Below, piece after piece: positions 1 through 11,199 of a DNA stretch of 64,000 nt; positions within the stretch are counted from its first letter, which is position 1, and every line of letters starts with the position of its first letter. The notes below the pieces were generated by a model. The model was not told the origin of the DNA. It ran no database searches and worked only from the letters and a program-made list of their open reading frames with translations. The stretch comes from Gymnopilus junonius (taxonomy: Eukaryota; Basidiomycota; Agaricomycetes; Agaricales; Galerinaceae), in assembly GCA_015501075.1 (NCBI GenBank), contig JADNYJ010000145.1, positions 1 to 64,000 on the forward strand, in the 5' to 3' direction. The position numbers were made by a program, and so were the translations under genes.

Positions 1-1210
1 TTTGCGTATTATAGGCGGTGTATAAAGATCGAACTTCTGATATGCCAAACTGGTCACCGTGAATATGCCCTCCCCATGTCAACAATCTAACCAAGAAAAG
101 AGATGCGTAGCACGTCATCATTTATGCCGAGTAAGTTGTTAGCTTCAGCTATGGCTCATTTGTACAGAAATAACATAATCCTCTTAGAAATCTCGAAGAG
201 GAAAGGCGGAAAGCGTGAGCATGCCAAGAAGTAAGTTTCCATTGCTTTTTCCACAACGTATAATGACTGAGAATGGTGCCCATACAGGCGACTAGAAGAA
301 GAAACTCCAGAAGATTGTCAGCACCAAAGGACAAACACCGTGAAGCTCAAGCATGATATAGAGCTGCCAATCGAACTCAGCTCTGTTTGAAGTCTTGGCA
401 GGACAGGTGAGCTGCGGTTATTCAATTCACAGATTCTAGCCTGATACAAATGTCTGGTTTGGCATAGGAAAAATGCGAAGTGGCATAAGGCCCAGGAAAA
501 TGATGAGCGTGAGTTGGTGCTCACACTTCAGGTGGACGAACCAGTGGTGTGATGGAAAATACTTCTGGTAGACTGCAGTTTTTTTGGATAATGTCACTGC
601 CCTGCATTTTTTGAGTTTCTTTCACATATTTTCTTGACTCTGACTCTGTGTCACTCTCACGAGTCTGGCCAAACTGGGTTGAAACAAAGGGAATATATTG
701 AAAAATAATCAGTGACAATCAAACTCTAAATAGTGGAAGGGTTCCTGGTGACAAAGATCAAATGGTATGACATAATTTGCCAGTGGGCAAACAGCCCGCT
801 GGCAAGTGATCTGCCAATGTACAGGATGGGGCAAGAAGGCATAATCACCCCACTAAACAGGGTACAATGAAACAGAGTTGAGAAAAAAAAAATATGTACA
901 AGAAGGCAAAGACGGTGCGATGACAAGATACGAAGGGAAGATATTGACAGGGAAAAGGGCAGGAGGTGAAGCAAGAGACGTGCCATTTCACAGAAAGAGA
1001 GCAAAGGGTATGGTCACTGCATGTAATGGGGTGCGATGAAATGGAGTAGAGAAAACAATTATATACAAGAAGAAAGGACAGCAGAGCAAGGAGCAAGGGA
1101 GAGACACAAACAACAGAGCAAGGAACAAGGGAGACATATGAACAATGGATTTTTGAGGCAAAGGCAATCTGAGCAGTTGGCGAATGGTGGATGCGTCGAA
1201 GACTAATGCG
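1..1210. repeat. Decayed repeat-rich stretch without an intact gene
   Basis: No intact gene is supported here. Around 190-520 on the plus strand there are short exon-like pieces rich in Arg, Glu and Lys, joined by GT...AG-like junctions and broken by TGA codons. They may be remnants of a charged coiled-coil protein. Positions 857-905 and 1031-1075 are an imperfect direct repeat, and 1082-1144 holds two tandem units of about 31 bp rich in GAGCAAGG. I cannot name an element. Confidence 0.3.
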
Positions 1211-2786
1211 TCAGCCACTGCATTTGGCGTGCTTGGCAAAAATTTCTTGGGCTTCATCGCATGACTTGCAGACCTCATCGAAAAGTTCTGGGTCCCCTAA
1301 ATTGGTGAGGCAGTCATATTCATCCTTGGAGGTGTCTTGGTGGGCAGGGCTTGAAGTGGCATAAACAGCTCTGGTCGATCCACTGGATCTGGGGGAAGGA
1401 GGGCATTGAAGGTTCAAGAGGGCAAGGGAAAAATAGCCGGGTGGATCTATGCGAGGATAGGAAGGGAGGTGGGAGGGTCCCTCCTCCGGTGAATCATAAA
1501 CCTGTACAACATGACGGCATCTGCTTGGAGGCGTCTTCTGAAGACCTTTGTTGTCCTCTACATCAGGCGATTTGCATTTACAGGGGTTAGAGTCAGGAGA
1601 AGGTGTCGAGTCCCTGGCCATCTCGTAACCATCCGAATCAGGATCTGAAGGTTCCTTATCAGCAGTCACCGTGGCCTGTGCCAGGGATGAGAGAGCAGAG
1701 AGCAAGAAAACGGGTTGGGTCTGAACACCGGTACTGGCGTAGGCATGCGGCTCAGGTGCCGGCTCCAATATTTGCGCATCGGTATCTGCATTGGCAACTG
1801 GAGGGTGAGGTGCAGGTTGGACTGCCTCTTGATGAGCCTCTACCTTCTCATCAGCATCTCCTTCATCCTCGCTATCCTCGACCAGAATACGTTCCCCAGT
1901 AAAGGGATGAGTTCGATACTGTCACATACAGAGGGAAACACCAGGAGGGGCAAAACCACGACTTGGAACGAAGCCAGGCCTTGCAACGTGATGGAAGAAA
2001 TCAGGGCGTTCAGCAGCGGAAGTTTGGGGAAATGGGGTATCGTTAATTGTTATGGGATTACCCTGCTGGCCAGGGGTAGGCAGTGGTGTCTCGGGGACTA
2101 CACATGGTGTGGGGCTTATTGGTAGGGGAGTCCTTGGAGGAAAGAGGACCCGAGGTGTCTGCTGCCTGAATGGAACAGTGTGAGATGGTGGAGTGGGCTG
2201 AGCAGTCAGCATTCATGGAGTGCTGTTGTTGCCGCATGTGGGTGAAAGCACATTGGAACTCTGCTGAGTTTGCCTGCTTTGCGCACTGGTGCTAGGTCCA
2301 GCAAAGCGGACTTCACGATTGACCAGGGCATCACGAAAAGCCTGCATGGTGGCATCCCAACCAATGACTCTCATGTAGGAAGCACCGGAAATGCCACTGG
2401 TAATGGCTTGACAAGAAGACCTGAAATATAGTTTGTGTGAGCAAAAACAGCCAGTAGCCATCATGGAAATACTTACCAAGTACCATATACACCAAGTCCC
2501 AAAATGCGCACTGCGAAAGGCTGTAGAAAGAGCGGTTGAACCTATTGGGGTTGGGGACAATGGTGGTGCTGACATTCAGATTTGTGGGTGCTGCCATTGT
2601 GACCTGGGTAGCTGGGGCAGCATTGGGTGTGGAGGCAGGCGCTGACATGGGGGTGGAGCTCGACGTCACCAGTGCAGGAGGGACAGATGAAGCACCAGCA
2701 GGCTGAGCGGCACTGGCAGGCTGAGTGGCGTTGGCAGGCAGGCCCGCCCCAGTGGTGTTCATTGAGGATCCATTACCTAAACGCAA
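1211..2786 (-). pseudogene. Repeat-associated hypothetical protein, decayed
   Basis: I do not recognise a function. A Ser/Pro/Ala/Thr-rich N-terminal exon (2477-2786) joins through a 56 bp GTAAGT...CAG intron (2421-2476) to an exon containing a short, more ordered segment (GWDATMQAFRDALVN). A long Pro-rich and acidic region follows, down to 1211. The reading frame stays the same but is cut by in-frame TGA codons near 2213 and 1920. In both places CGA would keep the frame open. The start is not certain because no ATG begins the first exon. It lies divergently from the equally decayed gene at 4036-6709, so the two could belong to one repeat unit, but this is inference. Confidence 0.35.
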
Positions 2787-4035
2787 TGGTGGTCAGGCTG
2801 TACGGTCAGGCTGGAGGGGGATGAGATAGCTCATGTTGACCTTGAGTTGGAGTGTGAGAAGGCATATCTGTTCAAATGGGATTTTTGCAAGAGGGGGTGA
2901 GATCTTTGGGATGGATGTTCAAATTTTCACATTCAAATACCCCCATAAAATGACAGGGACACACCCAGCCAAGGAAGGGAGTGGTGTTTGTAGCTGAGAC
3001 CGAAAAAATCGGTTGCAGGAGCCATAATTGTTTGGTTGATCAGGGTAGGTTCTTGAAGCAAGCTGCTTGAACTTGGCGAACCAGTCGGTCGAATACGAGA
3101 TCACCATCAGGGAGTATTTTAGCAATAAATTGGTGAGTCATGAAGAGGATTGGAAGGGGATTGGCTCCGTTAAAAGATTGATTTCTTCAGCTAGAAAGAC
3201 GCGAAACTGACCCTGCTAGCAAATGAACTGTTTGTGTGGATGAACCTCATGAACCAGGGAAAGTCCTGATGGGGGAACAGGTCGGTTCCAACCCTCTCAT
3301 AAACAAGTGTGGGCACCCTTCTTGAACCAGTGCTTCAACGCGTATATGCGCCTTCATACCAATTTTCTTCTTCAGGGGTCATACAGACTTGGCAGCCATC
3401 TGCCTCAGTTTTAGCCAAGTTCATTGTTCAGTCTTCTTCAAAGAGCATTTGTGCCAATCCTCAACGTTCTAGAGGTCAATATATGCTGAGTAAGTCCATG
3501 CTTTATGTGATACTTGAGCTTCACTTATGGTCCGCTCAGACATCTTCGCAGCTCACTACCTTCTCATAGAAGCTACAACGAGCAATTTGAAGCTGCATCC
3601 TTTCTAGAAGTCAATATATGCCAAGTAAGTTCAGCTTTATTTGATACTTGAGCTTCACTTACCGTCCACATTAGAAATCTTGCACCTCATTGCCTTCCTC
3701 ATAGAAGCTACAAAGAGCAATTTGAAGCTGCATCGCTCCGTACACATTTCCATTATCCGATACACCAGAAATTGAAGCTTTGTCCAGAGGGTAAGTGGTC
3801 ATCATGTTCTTCAGTCAAGACGTGACTCACATTTTGTTGTAGCAGTAGAACCAATGGTAAACCCAGGAGCATTCCAAGGGAAATGAAAGGAGTTTCTCAT
3901 GGGAAAAAATAGCCTATGAAGCAGCAGTTGAGGGAATTATACATCTGATCCATCGCCGTTATTCAGTGGCGGTACTTCAAGAGATTCCCAGTTTAACTCC
4001 CTCAAGACCAGGAACCAACGCAGGAGGCATTAGAC
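2787..4035. other. Intergenic stretch with a tandem duplication
   Basis: No gene is supported between the two divergent decayed genes. The main structure is an imperfect tandem duplication at 3467-3734, listed separately. Confidence 0.3.
3467..3734. repeat. Imperfect tandem duplication, unit about 134 bp
   Basis: Two copies (about 3467-3600 and 3602-3734) each begin with TTCTAGA(A/G)GTCAATATATGC, carry AGTAAGT shortly after, and end with GCAATTTGAAGCTGCATC. The AGTAAGT looks like a splice donor, so the unit may be a duplicated exon-intron piece. A related TGCCGAGTAAGT string lies near 125. Confidence 0.6.
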
Positions 4036-6709
4036 ATGGTGAACGATGACGAAGCAGACCCAGAGCCAGAGTCTCCAAAGGAAGAAGAGCTTACACCAGA
4101 GGAGTATGCACTGCAGATCAAGAAATTAGAAGAACGCAGGGAGTTGATCGCCTATTGTAGAGCTGTAAGTGGTGTATGTTTGTTTATATCAGAAGGCAAT
4201 AAACTGACAATCACTTCTAGCAAATCAAATGTTGGTTAGTTTATCAATACATGAAAGATCACCCCTCCGATGATCCCTCCAAAGAGGGATCCTATCATGT
4301 TCTTCTACAAAAGCTCACTGGCGTTAAGGACAACTGGCCATGCCTCAAAACCGCCAGCAATGTTTGGAGAGTACATCAATGCGATGCAATCGAAGCAGAG
4401 GCAAAACAGCGGCTAGAGTTGGCCAAGGAAAGCAAGAAGAAGTTGGCGTCAATTTGTCAGACAGTGGTAACAGAGATGTATGCAGCTTTGGGACCTCAGG
4501 AAAAGGAGAGATTTGAGAAGTTGGCAATCAAGCAGCACAAAGAAGCTGTTGCGCAGTGGGAATCATCCATCAAAGGCCCACCTTCAATGCTTCCTGCCAA
4601 TCGCCAATGGTATGCTCACTATTTTCATCTCATTTGTATTGTCATTAACTTCACAATCTGCTCCTAGATGCATCTTAGGGTTGGCTCAGTTTGTTCAGCC
4701 TATTCTCGATGGAATCTGTGAGGCTACTGGGTGGACGTGTTCGTTTATTGCTGGGGGTCCAGAACCTGTGCATGCAGGAAGGCTCACTGTCATCAGGTAT
4801 GTTCATGGTGATTCCTTTTGATGATTTGCTAACAAGCCGACAGTGCTCACTCAGGGACCACTTCTGGAGACATTAAGATGAATTTCGCTCAATCAGAGTG
4901 GCAGAAGTGGAAGGAGTCTATTATTCCTGCATATGGCAGTTTTTTGCAGAAGTGCTATAGTAAGTCCCCCTAAACCCCTCCAGCCATGATGTATTGCTTA
5001 CTCCAAACCCAATAGCTGTGGAAGAGTGTCGAGCTCATGCCATTTCCCTGGATGAAAACTTCAAGGCAATGGATGAGGTTGAGCTGGAGAAAGGAGGAGC
5101 TACATTCCACATGGTTCCCAACATTGATGGATCAGAACCTGCCCTTGGTGCTGACATGGCTCAGCGATTGCTGTCGCCTGCTACAACCGCTGTCTCTGCT
5201 CCACCTTCAGAATCTCCTGCCATGGGCCCCGATCCTACTCCAACCTCTTTGCATGCAAATCCCACCGCAACCTCCTCGAACTCCACTCCAGGAATTTACA
5301 CTTCGATGCATGCTGGCACCCCGTCTCCAGCCATTTCCACTCATACTCCCTCAACCACCGCTGCACTGAATTCAAATACATCAAAAAACTCCCCCCAGCC
5401 GATTGCTACCGAGTTGGTGCCAGCATTTGCAAATAGTTCAACAGATCCCAACACTTCAGCTTTGGCAATGCCTATATTGCCATCTGGACCCCCAATACCA
5501 GCTTCAAACTCCATGCAGCTTTCCAATCTACTTTCTCCTCATCTGCCTAGTCAACCAAACATGCCTCCTTTGTCCCCTCACCGTTCCAGTCCTCCACTGC
5601 CCTCCAACGATGCAGTGCTTCTAGCTGCTGGCCCAAGGGCTCCTTCTCCCCATCTGCCTAGTCGACCAAACACACCTCCTTTGTCCCCTTGCCATTCCAG
5701 TCCCCCGCTGCCCTCCAGTAAAGCAGTGCTTCTAGCTGCTGGCACAGGTGCTCCTTCTCCAGCTCTCTACACACCCGATGCACCACCCACACACTCTTTG
5801 TCACTTGCAATGCCCACGTCGATTACACCCTCTTCCTCCACCTCAAATTCTTTGCTCACCTTACCGCCTATTGCCCTATCAACTGCCCCGACTTTATCAT
5901 CCAATTCCTCATCGTCCCCGTCCTCATGCCCGCCCATGTCGTCTACCTCACCAATGCTGCCGCTTACATCGTCATCAAAGACAACTCAGCCTGTTGAAGA
6001 TGAATCAGAATCTGCGCCCCTTGAACAGAACACCACCAAGCATCGCACTCATGCCCAATTGTCGAAGTCCAAACCAGATTCTATGGCTTCCCAGCCTCCT
6101 GTCATGGAAAACCCTCCCTCCTCGAGTCGAACTATCCCTACAAAATGACGATGTGGTGCTGGAGACCCCGAAGTAGGTGGAAGTACAACTTCTGAGCTGA
6201 AGTCGAAGCATCGCAATGGTGGAGAGGCTGATGCAGACCCATCCCATCCTCCCAACTGGTTTGTGAATGTCTGCAAGATGTTCACATTGGAGGAACTCAG
6301 GGAGCAGTGGACATCATTGGTGGATGTGTGGAAGGCTTTCAAACAGTGCAAGTGTTTTAGAGAGGCACAGAAGCTGGGTAAGAAGCACAGACCCATCGCC
6401 ATAGATGACTGGATTGCTCATGGCCGATCTGTGATGTGGCGCCCTGACATTCACATCAAGGAGTTCAAGTGCAATTTCAAGGCCTGGTGGGCCTCCTTGC
6501 AGCCTGAATGGCGAATGGTGAAAGGTAGCATCAAAAAGACACAGTTGGATGGGAATTGGGAGACATTAAGGAGGTCAGGTAAGAATGGGATTCTCAGCAT
6601 CGTGGTGGCCTTATTTTATTGGGGCATCAGTGCTCAAGAGACTGGCAAGGCCCGCAAGGCTTGGCTTTTGGCTCTAGAGGACTGCACAATGGTTCTCGGG
6701 CATCTGTAG
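4036..6709 (+). pseudogene. Multi-exon hypothetical protein, one nonsense codon
   Basis: I do not recognise a function; the protein resembles uncharacterised multicopy proteins of agaric genomes. Exons with good GT...AG introns begin at ATG 4036 (acidic start MVNDDEADPEPES) and continue through 4227-4613, 4671-4797 and about 4846-4960 into a long exon from 5010. The middle is Pro/Ser/Thr-rich low complexity with a 111 bp internal repeat at 5534-5755. The C-terminus (6180-6709) is ordered, with many Trp residues and a Lys-rich region. An in-frame TGA at 6146-6148 splits the last exon, and the frame continues unbroken on both sides, so CGA to TGA is the likely change. Codon spanning the 4614 intron is also TGA-like. 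Confidence 0.5.
5534..5755 (+). repeat. In-frame 111 bp tandem repeat
   Basis: Two adjacent 111 bp units starting at 5534 and 5645 encode near-identical 37-residue Pro/Ser/Leu-rich segments, each beginning SPHLPS and ending in LLAAG plus a short tail. The repeat keeps the reading frame of the surrounding hypothetical gene. Confidence 0.8.
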
Positions 6710-7690
6710 ATACCCCTCCATATCATTTATTTCGTATTCTGCTTTTCATTTCATTTTTTTCAGGGTTATCATTATAAATATATGGTGTTACTACTTCCCG
6801 ATGTTCTAATGCAGGTATCTGTACCTATCTGGTGCACCGAGGGTGTGTGGGGTTCAGTTCAACATGGTGCACGTGACTTGATAAAAATCAACTTTGTCAA
6901 ATGCTAGTGCAAGCTACCCCATGTGTTATCACCCACAAATTGGGTATCAACAGCTTTGTGATAATGTATAGAATTTGGATGTGTTCCTCAATTCGAAGGG
7001 GCAGAAGAATTGAGAACGGGAGGACACAAAAAGCCAATATTTGATGGCATATATCTATTTATAACACTCACACCCACGCAGGCTGTAGCGTCATCCAGAT
7101 GCGCATGGCTGCATCCATCCCTTCCTGTCATTCTATGTAGACAAAAGTAGTACCAATAAGCTTCTATTGACCTGTAGATTACAATGGTACTACATAATGT
7201 ATATAATGACCCAGAGAAAGTGTAACAGGTAGCAAATCCTGAGCCAGCCATATCAGGACAGCCATTCCCACTGCGCCGGATCCTGTACCTGAGCCCACCA
7301 AGCTATTTTCGGGTGCCGGAGAAATATCCCGAGGCACCTGGAAGTGCCAAGATTAAAATAGTATGCTGGGAATGGCTAATTAAATCCATGACATCATGTA
7401 ATTGATGCTGTCCTGAAATATTCCAGGTTTATCCAAACCCCTCCCTCAGCATCCAGCCCATCCCGCCCCCCTACAGCGGCACAAACAGGTGATATGGATA
7501 AAGAAAGAAAAATCAGGGCTATCCAATGGTACCCATATCCCACCCCCCACCCGCCCCGACATTGAGCAATGTGCTAAACAGCGCCCCCCATTTAAGCTGG
7601 TGGTTCCGGCCATTGTTTGGCCTAGGGAGGTCATCTGCCAGTTGGCACCTGCCCACTGGCAGTATAGACCAATACTTGAGTTAGCCAAGG
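6710..7690. other. Intergenic, no supported gene
   Basis: No convincing gene. Positions 7253-7270 and the pair 7367-7377 plus 7407-7416 form interrupted inverted repeats (TCAGGACAGC against GCTGTCCTGA), which could mark a small element of about 164 bp. No matching target duplication was found. Confidence 0.3.
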
Positions 7691-8075
7691 TCATACTAAT
7701 TGATATATCACCAGGGTGCATACAGGTGCTTCGCCTCCTTTGAGAAGTCCAAGCGTAAACACAATCTTCTTGATGTCTGTGTTATAAATATCACAGTTGA
7801 GTTCAAGGTAATCACCCAGGTCTTGGGTGAACATCTTGACTTTGGAATGATCTCCAGAAAAGGGTTGAGGGATAATTCCTAATCCTTTTCCATTGGAGGT
7901 GGGAGCAGCGGGGGCAGTGTCAGAAGATTCTCCTGGCATTTCGGGTTTGTTCGTGGGGTTCGGGTCAGAGAATTCTTCATCACTAGAGATAGCAATGAAT
8001 CGTCCTCTTCTTCGAGCCGTAGTGTCAGCGGGTAATGCTTGCTAGGCAGAAGCATTGGATGAGGTGGTAGCTTGT
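7691..8075 (-). pseudogene. LTR-retrotransposon gag fragment
   Basis: On the minus strand, from about 8075 down to 7720, a Ser/Thr/Arg-rich leader runs into PQPFSGD and FTQDLGDYLELN, then DIKKIVFTLGLLKGG. This order (a PxxFxGD motif, an aromatic/Leu helix, then KKIxFxLxxLKGG) resembles the N-terminus of Ty3/gypsy Gag proteins in basidiomycetes. The similarity stops near 7720 and nothing like pol follows, so the element is truncated. A TAG lies just upstream near 8041. The probable LTR of the same element lies next to it at 8215-8779. Confidence 0.5.
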
Positions 8076-8214
8076 TCTTTTGTTATGATGTTGATGATAG
8101 ATCCTAATCTGATAAGATAAGGACTAGCATAGTAGTCATAGAGTTCATTTGATGAAGTCCGTTTTAAGGTATTGTCTTCGACTGAAGATTGCCTTAATGG
8201 TTCAAGTTCATTCT

Positions 8215-8779
8215 GGTTGATACAAGAGAATAGATTCTCAAGAACAAGCTAAAGAATACAGGTAGTCTAGCTACAGTTTATATACTATTTGTGGTTAATA
8301 TTAATATAGACAAAACGATAACAAAACAGGGGAATTGGAAGGGGTGATCATCACAGAGATACTGTGCAAGGGATGATGATCAGAAAGGAGAGATTGTCCA
8401 CATACTGTACTAATTCATTCAATTCGGCAGGCTGTGTGACCTGTGACCCACCTGACGAAATTTTGATTTCCACAAATTACCATATTTGGTGCGATTTTGA
8501 TGGATTTGTAAGCTTTTTTGGCCTTCCGAATGTGTTTTTGGGGCATTTTTGACCGATTTTTGCGTGACCTCTGTGACTTTTCGTCAATTTGGGAGGGCCT
8601 GTGACCCGTGACCGCCGAATTGAATGAATTAGTACAGTATGTGAGAAAGAGAATGATCATCTTGCGAGCAAAGATGATCATGTAGAAACTATAAATAGTA
8701 AAATCTGATGATGAATGATAAGAGAAAAAGGAGAAAGGAACAGGGCGCATGATAAGATAAGAAATGGGGAGTCGTAACA
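8215..8779 (-). mobile_element. Probable LTR with nested small element
   Basis: Read on the minus strand, this stretch starts TGTTACGACTCCCC, a beginning I associate with fungal Ty3/gypsy LTRs. It contains a TATA-like AGTATATAAACTG and ends near ...TGTATCA just before the gag-like fragment. Its first base abuts the interrupted oxidoreductase exon at 8780. It is itself split by the inverted-repeat element at 8405-8637. The downstream end is approximate, because no second LTR is present to compare. Confidence 0.45.
8405..8637. mobile_element. MITE-like inverted-repeat element, copy 1
   Basis: The element is 233 bp long and flanked by TA on both sides (8403-8404 and 8638-8639). Its ends are near-perfect inverted repeats of about 28 bp, beginning CTGTACTAATTCATTC on each strand. 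The inverted symmetry continues a few bases beyond the TA (CACA/TGTG), so the exact ends are uncertain. It has no coding capacity. Internal GTGACC-rich arms just inside the ends match the second copy at 60661-60892. TA duplication and short inverted ends would fit a Tc1/mariner-type non-autonomous element, but no transposase is present here to prove that. Confidence 0.7.
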
Positions 8780-9120
8780 ACTTTGATCTTCTTTAACTTC
8801 TCAACATTTTCTCCATACATTGCCTCCAAAGGTGTGCCAGTAATAGCATAATTCGGGTAGAGAGGGCTGACTACTATTCCATCCTTCTCAGCTGCGTCCT
8901 GAATCCATTGAGTGGCAGTCTTTGTGAACTCTTGCAACTGGGTGTCGTACTCAGAATCTCCCCAAGAAAGGTAGATTGGGAAAGGAGAAAAGGTGACAGA
9001 ACGATTAGGGGGATAAGCACTTGGAAAGCCATGCAAAAGAACATTTGGGAGGAATGGTTCAACCGAATAGGTGAATAGTTTACAGGAGGTTGCATTGTTG
9101 GTCAGATTGGAGCACCAGTA
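8780..9120 (-). pseudogene. FAD-linked oxidoreductase, C-terminal fragment
   Basis: The exon begins after a TAATAG acceptor at 9121 and reads toward 8780. It includes TYSVEPFLPN, a Pro-rich turn, YLSWGDSEYD, then SPLYPNYA and MYGENVEKLKKIK. The YPNYA ... YGxNxxxLxxIK order is the end of the substrate/BBE-type region of fungal FAD-binding (VAO/berberine-bridge-like) oxidases. In such enzymes about 15-20 more residues ending in GLAGG normally follow; here the frame runs straight into the LTR at 8779. The flavin-binding N-terminus is not recognisable upstream, although fragments of the gene may lie in 9235-9430. The family oxidises alcohols or amines with FAD; this copy should be dead. Confidence 0.6.
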
Positions 9121-9939
9121 CTATTAATACTAAATTAAATAACAGTATAGGTTAGCTTTGCCTGTGAGCACACAATATAAAATGGATCCTTTGCAAAAGT
9201 TGTTTTAGTAAAATGCATTGAAACATTTAAAAAAAAAGAGTGCACTCACTCTCTCTGCAGGACTCAGAAGCATTCTCAATGTTATTCCCAATGATTTCTT
9301 CTGGGATGCAAGTGCTGATATACATTTCAATGAAGAGAGTGGATGAGGTGCTTCATCGAAAGAGTGCTCTCTTTATAGTTCACCAGACAAAGACATCTGG
9401 CATCTACCATGTCACGGTCAAAACACGTTGAATATACGGTACTGCTGTACCCACATCAAGATCCAGTGTTCGAATGGCCATGGGTGAGAAAAGGCTTGTA
9501 TAGGCATAAGGAATGCCGAAGACCCTCAATGAGCCTCTAACATCTCTCAACCTCTTGAGCCTGGGTATATCTCTTATAAATGTCCAGATACCATTGTTCT
9601 TCGAGCATTCCAGTGACGTGCGTGCAGGGTGTGTTATGGCCTGTATAACCACATGCAGCCAGAGAGGTAAAAGGCGACCCCCATCATCAGCTCCGTTGCT
9701 CGAAAAGTACCCACAGGCTGAAGTTCTGGTCGTAGATTATTCACCTTGGTTTCAGGTGTACCGTGCTGGTAAGCATGCTCAATTGATTCGAGTAGACGAC
9801 GACCTCATGAGACTAAGAGCACCTGGCAGAAGTCAGCTTTCGGAAGACCAGGGCACACTTTGACATAAGTGTGTCAGATTGAACAGACTTACAACTTACA
9901 AGAACTAGGAATCCAGTAAACATCGGTGCGGTCCAATGG
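9121..9939. other. No securely identified gene
   Basis: An 82-residue minus-strand frame (9404-9652) and a plus-strand frame (9513-9863) are open but show no motif that I recognise. A minus segment near 9240-9345 reads IEMYISTCIPEEII, which could be an upstream exon of the broken oxidoreductase. I do not call a gene. Confidence 0.25.
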
Positions 9940-11199
9940 TCAGATTTCGCGCTCTGCATTAAGGAACACCCTGTTGGGAGATTGAAAAACCTGTACATGG
10001 CGACGAAGTATCTGGCTAGAATGATAGATGAGTACGGCGATCCTCATCGTTATGATGACCCACTTACTTACGCCCCATAACACTCGCAAAGTCTGATGCC
10101 ACCCAATATGCTCAGCTGCTTCAGACCACTTCCCTAACCTCTCAAGATTCTCGTCACTTCTTTCCAGTGACGGAAAACTAACTCGATCAAAGAAAACATC
10201 TGAGAGACCTGTGTCCGGGAAATCGAATTTGAGGTCCTGGATATGTTGATGAACAACAATATTTTTAGGCATTGAGAAGACAATCTCGCGTGGAACGGTA
10301 ACCTCGTTGAACCTACAGTGGCGTATTAGTGGGGCTCGCTTCAGAAGTTCGAAACACTCGTCGATCTGAAGAAACTCTGTCTCTACCCAAGTGACGTTAT
10401 CCCACTCAATAACAATGGATTTGTAACGCATGCTCGACGTAAAGACCTTTGCCGGTTTCGGTATTACGTTCCACATCTTGAAAGGATTGTCGCTAACTCT
10501 GCCGTCCGAAGGCTCGAGTCTGATCGACCGGAGGATTGACTCAGATTGAAGACCTCCACAGAACCAGGACATAATGTCGGATGGCAGCCGTAGGTCAAGT
10601 ATTTGCCAACGACTAGATTGCCGGTTAATCACGCTGGCCATGGCACCGACAGCCTCAAACAATTTCGGTTGCTTGTCGCAATAAACCAAAACGGCGAGGG
10701 GGAGCCCACCTGAACGGTCCAACCACGCGCGAATAAAATCGACGTGCCATGGCAAGTTCGTCGAGTTTAGGCGGACAAGGATAGACTTCCAGAGACCAGG
10801 GGTCGACCATGCAATATTCCGCCAACCTCGACAAACTGCTCCTAAGATCAATGGTGCAGTGATGTACGCCCAGATAGGCTCAACGGAACTATCGTAGGAA
10901 GCCTTCGTATCGAAAGGTATGTGACGGACACGGAACTGAAATATCGACGATATGATCTCTGGAGGAAGTCGTTTGATAATAGGGTCATGAACACGATTTA
11001 TTTGAGCCTTCAAGTCCTGGTGTTGCTTTACTAAGTCTGTCATAGTCTTCTGTGCTTCAAGGAATTTTTGCTTCACTCGACTGATTCGGAATTCCAACGC
11101 CTTTAGCTTGCTACATGGGCTGCAAGGACCACCATGGGACAATCGACAATGCTTAGGTGGCTTGTGTAAGGGCGGTTGCTGGCAGAAGATACAACCCAT
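9940..11199 (-). CDS. F-box-like protein with Cys-rich N-terminus
   Basis: This 419-residue frame starts at ATG 11199. Residues 3-29 hold C-x2-C-x11-C-x7-C-x2-C, probably a zinc-binding module. A coiled-coil helix follows (about 33-68), then the F-box-like core: INRVHDPIIKRLPPEIISSIFQ, the conserved LGAVCRGWRNIAWSTPGLW, and LDRSGGLPLAV. The rest is the Trp/Leu-rich repeat region of this agaric family. Similarity to the paralogues at 23064 and 25226 ends near residue 345 (VSFPSLER). The last 70 residues do not match them, so the 3' end may be rearranged or truncated. F-box proteins usually recruit substrates to SCF ubiquitin ligases; no specific target can be inferred. Confidence 0.75.
   Translation of the reverse strand: MGCIFCQQPPLHKPPKHCRLSHGGPCSPCSKLKALEFRISRVKQKFLEAQKTMTDLVKQHQDLKAQINRVHDPIIKRLPPEIISSIFQFRVRHIPFDTKASYDSSVEPIWAYITAPLILGAVCRGWRNIAWSTPGLWKSILVRLNSTNLPWHVDFIRAWLDRSGGLPLAVLVYCDKQPKLFEAVGAMASVINRQSSRWQILDLRLPSDIMSWFCGGLQSESILRSIRLEPSDGRVSDNPFKMWNVIPKPAKVFTSSMRYKSIVIEWDNVTWVETEFLQIDECFELLKRAPLIRHCRFNEVTVPREIVFSMPKNIVVHQHIQDLKFDFPDTGLSDVFFDRVSFPSLERSDENLERLGKWSEAAEHIGWHQTLRVLWGVSKWVIITMRIAVLIYHSSQILRRHVQVFQSPNRVFLNAEREI

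Noticed and set aside
7253..7416. Interrupted inverted repeats as a transposon
   Set aside because: Arms are split on one side and no target duplication is visible.
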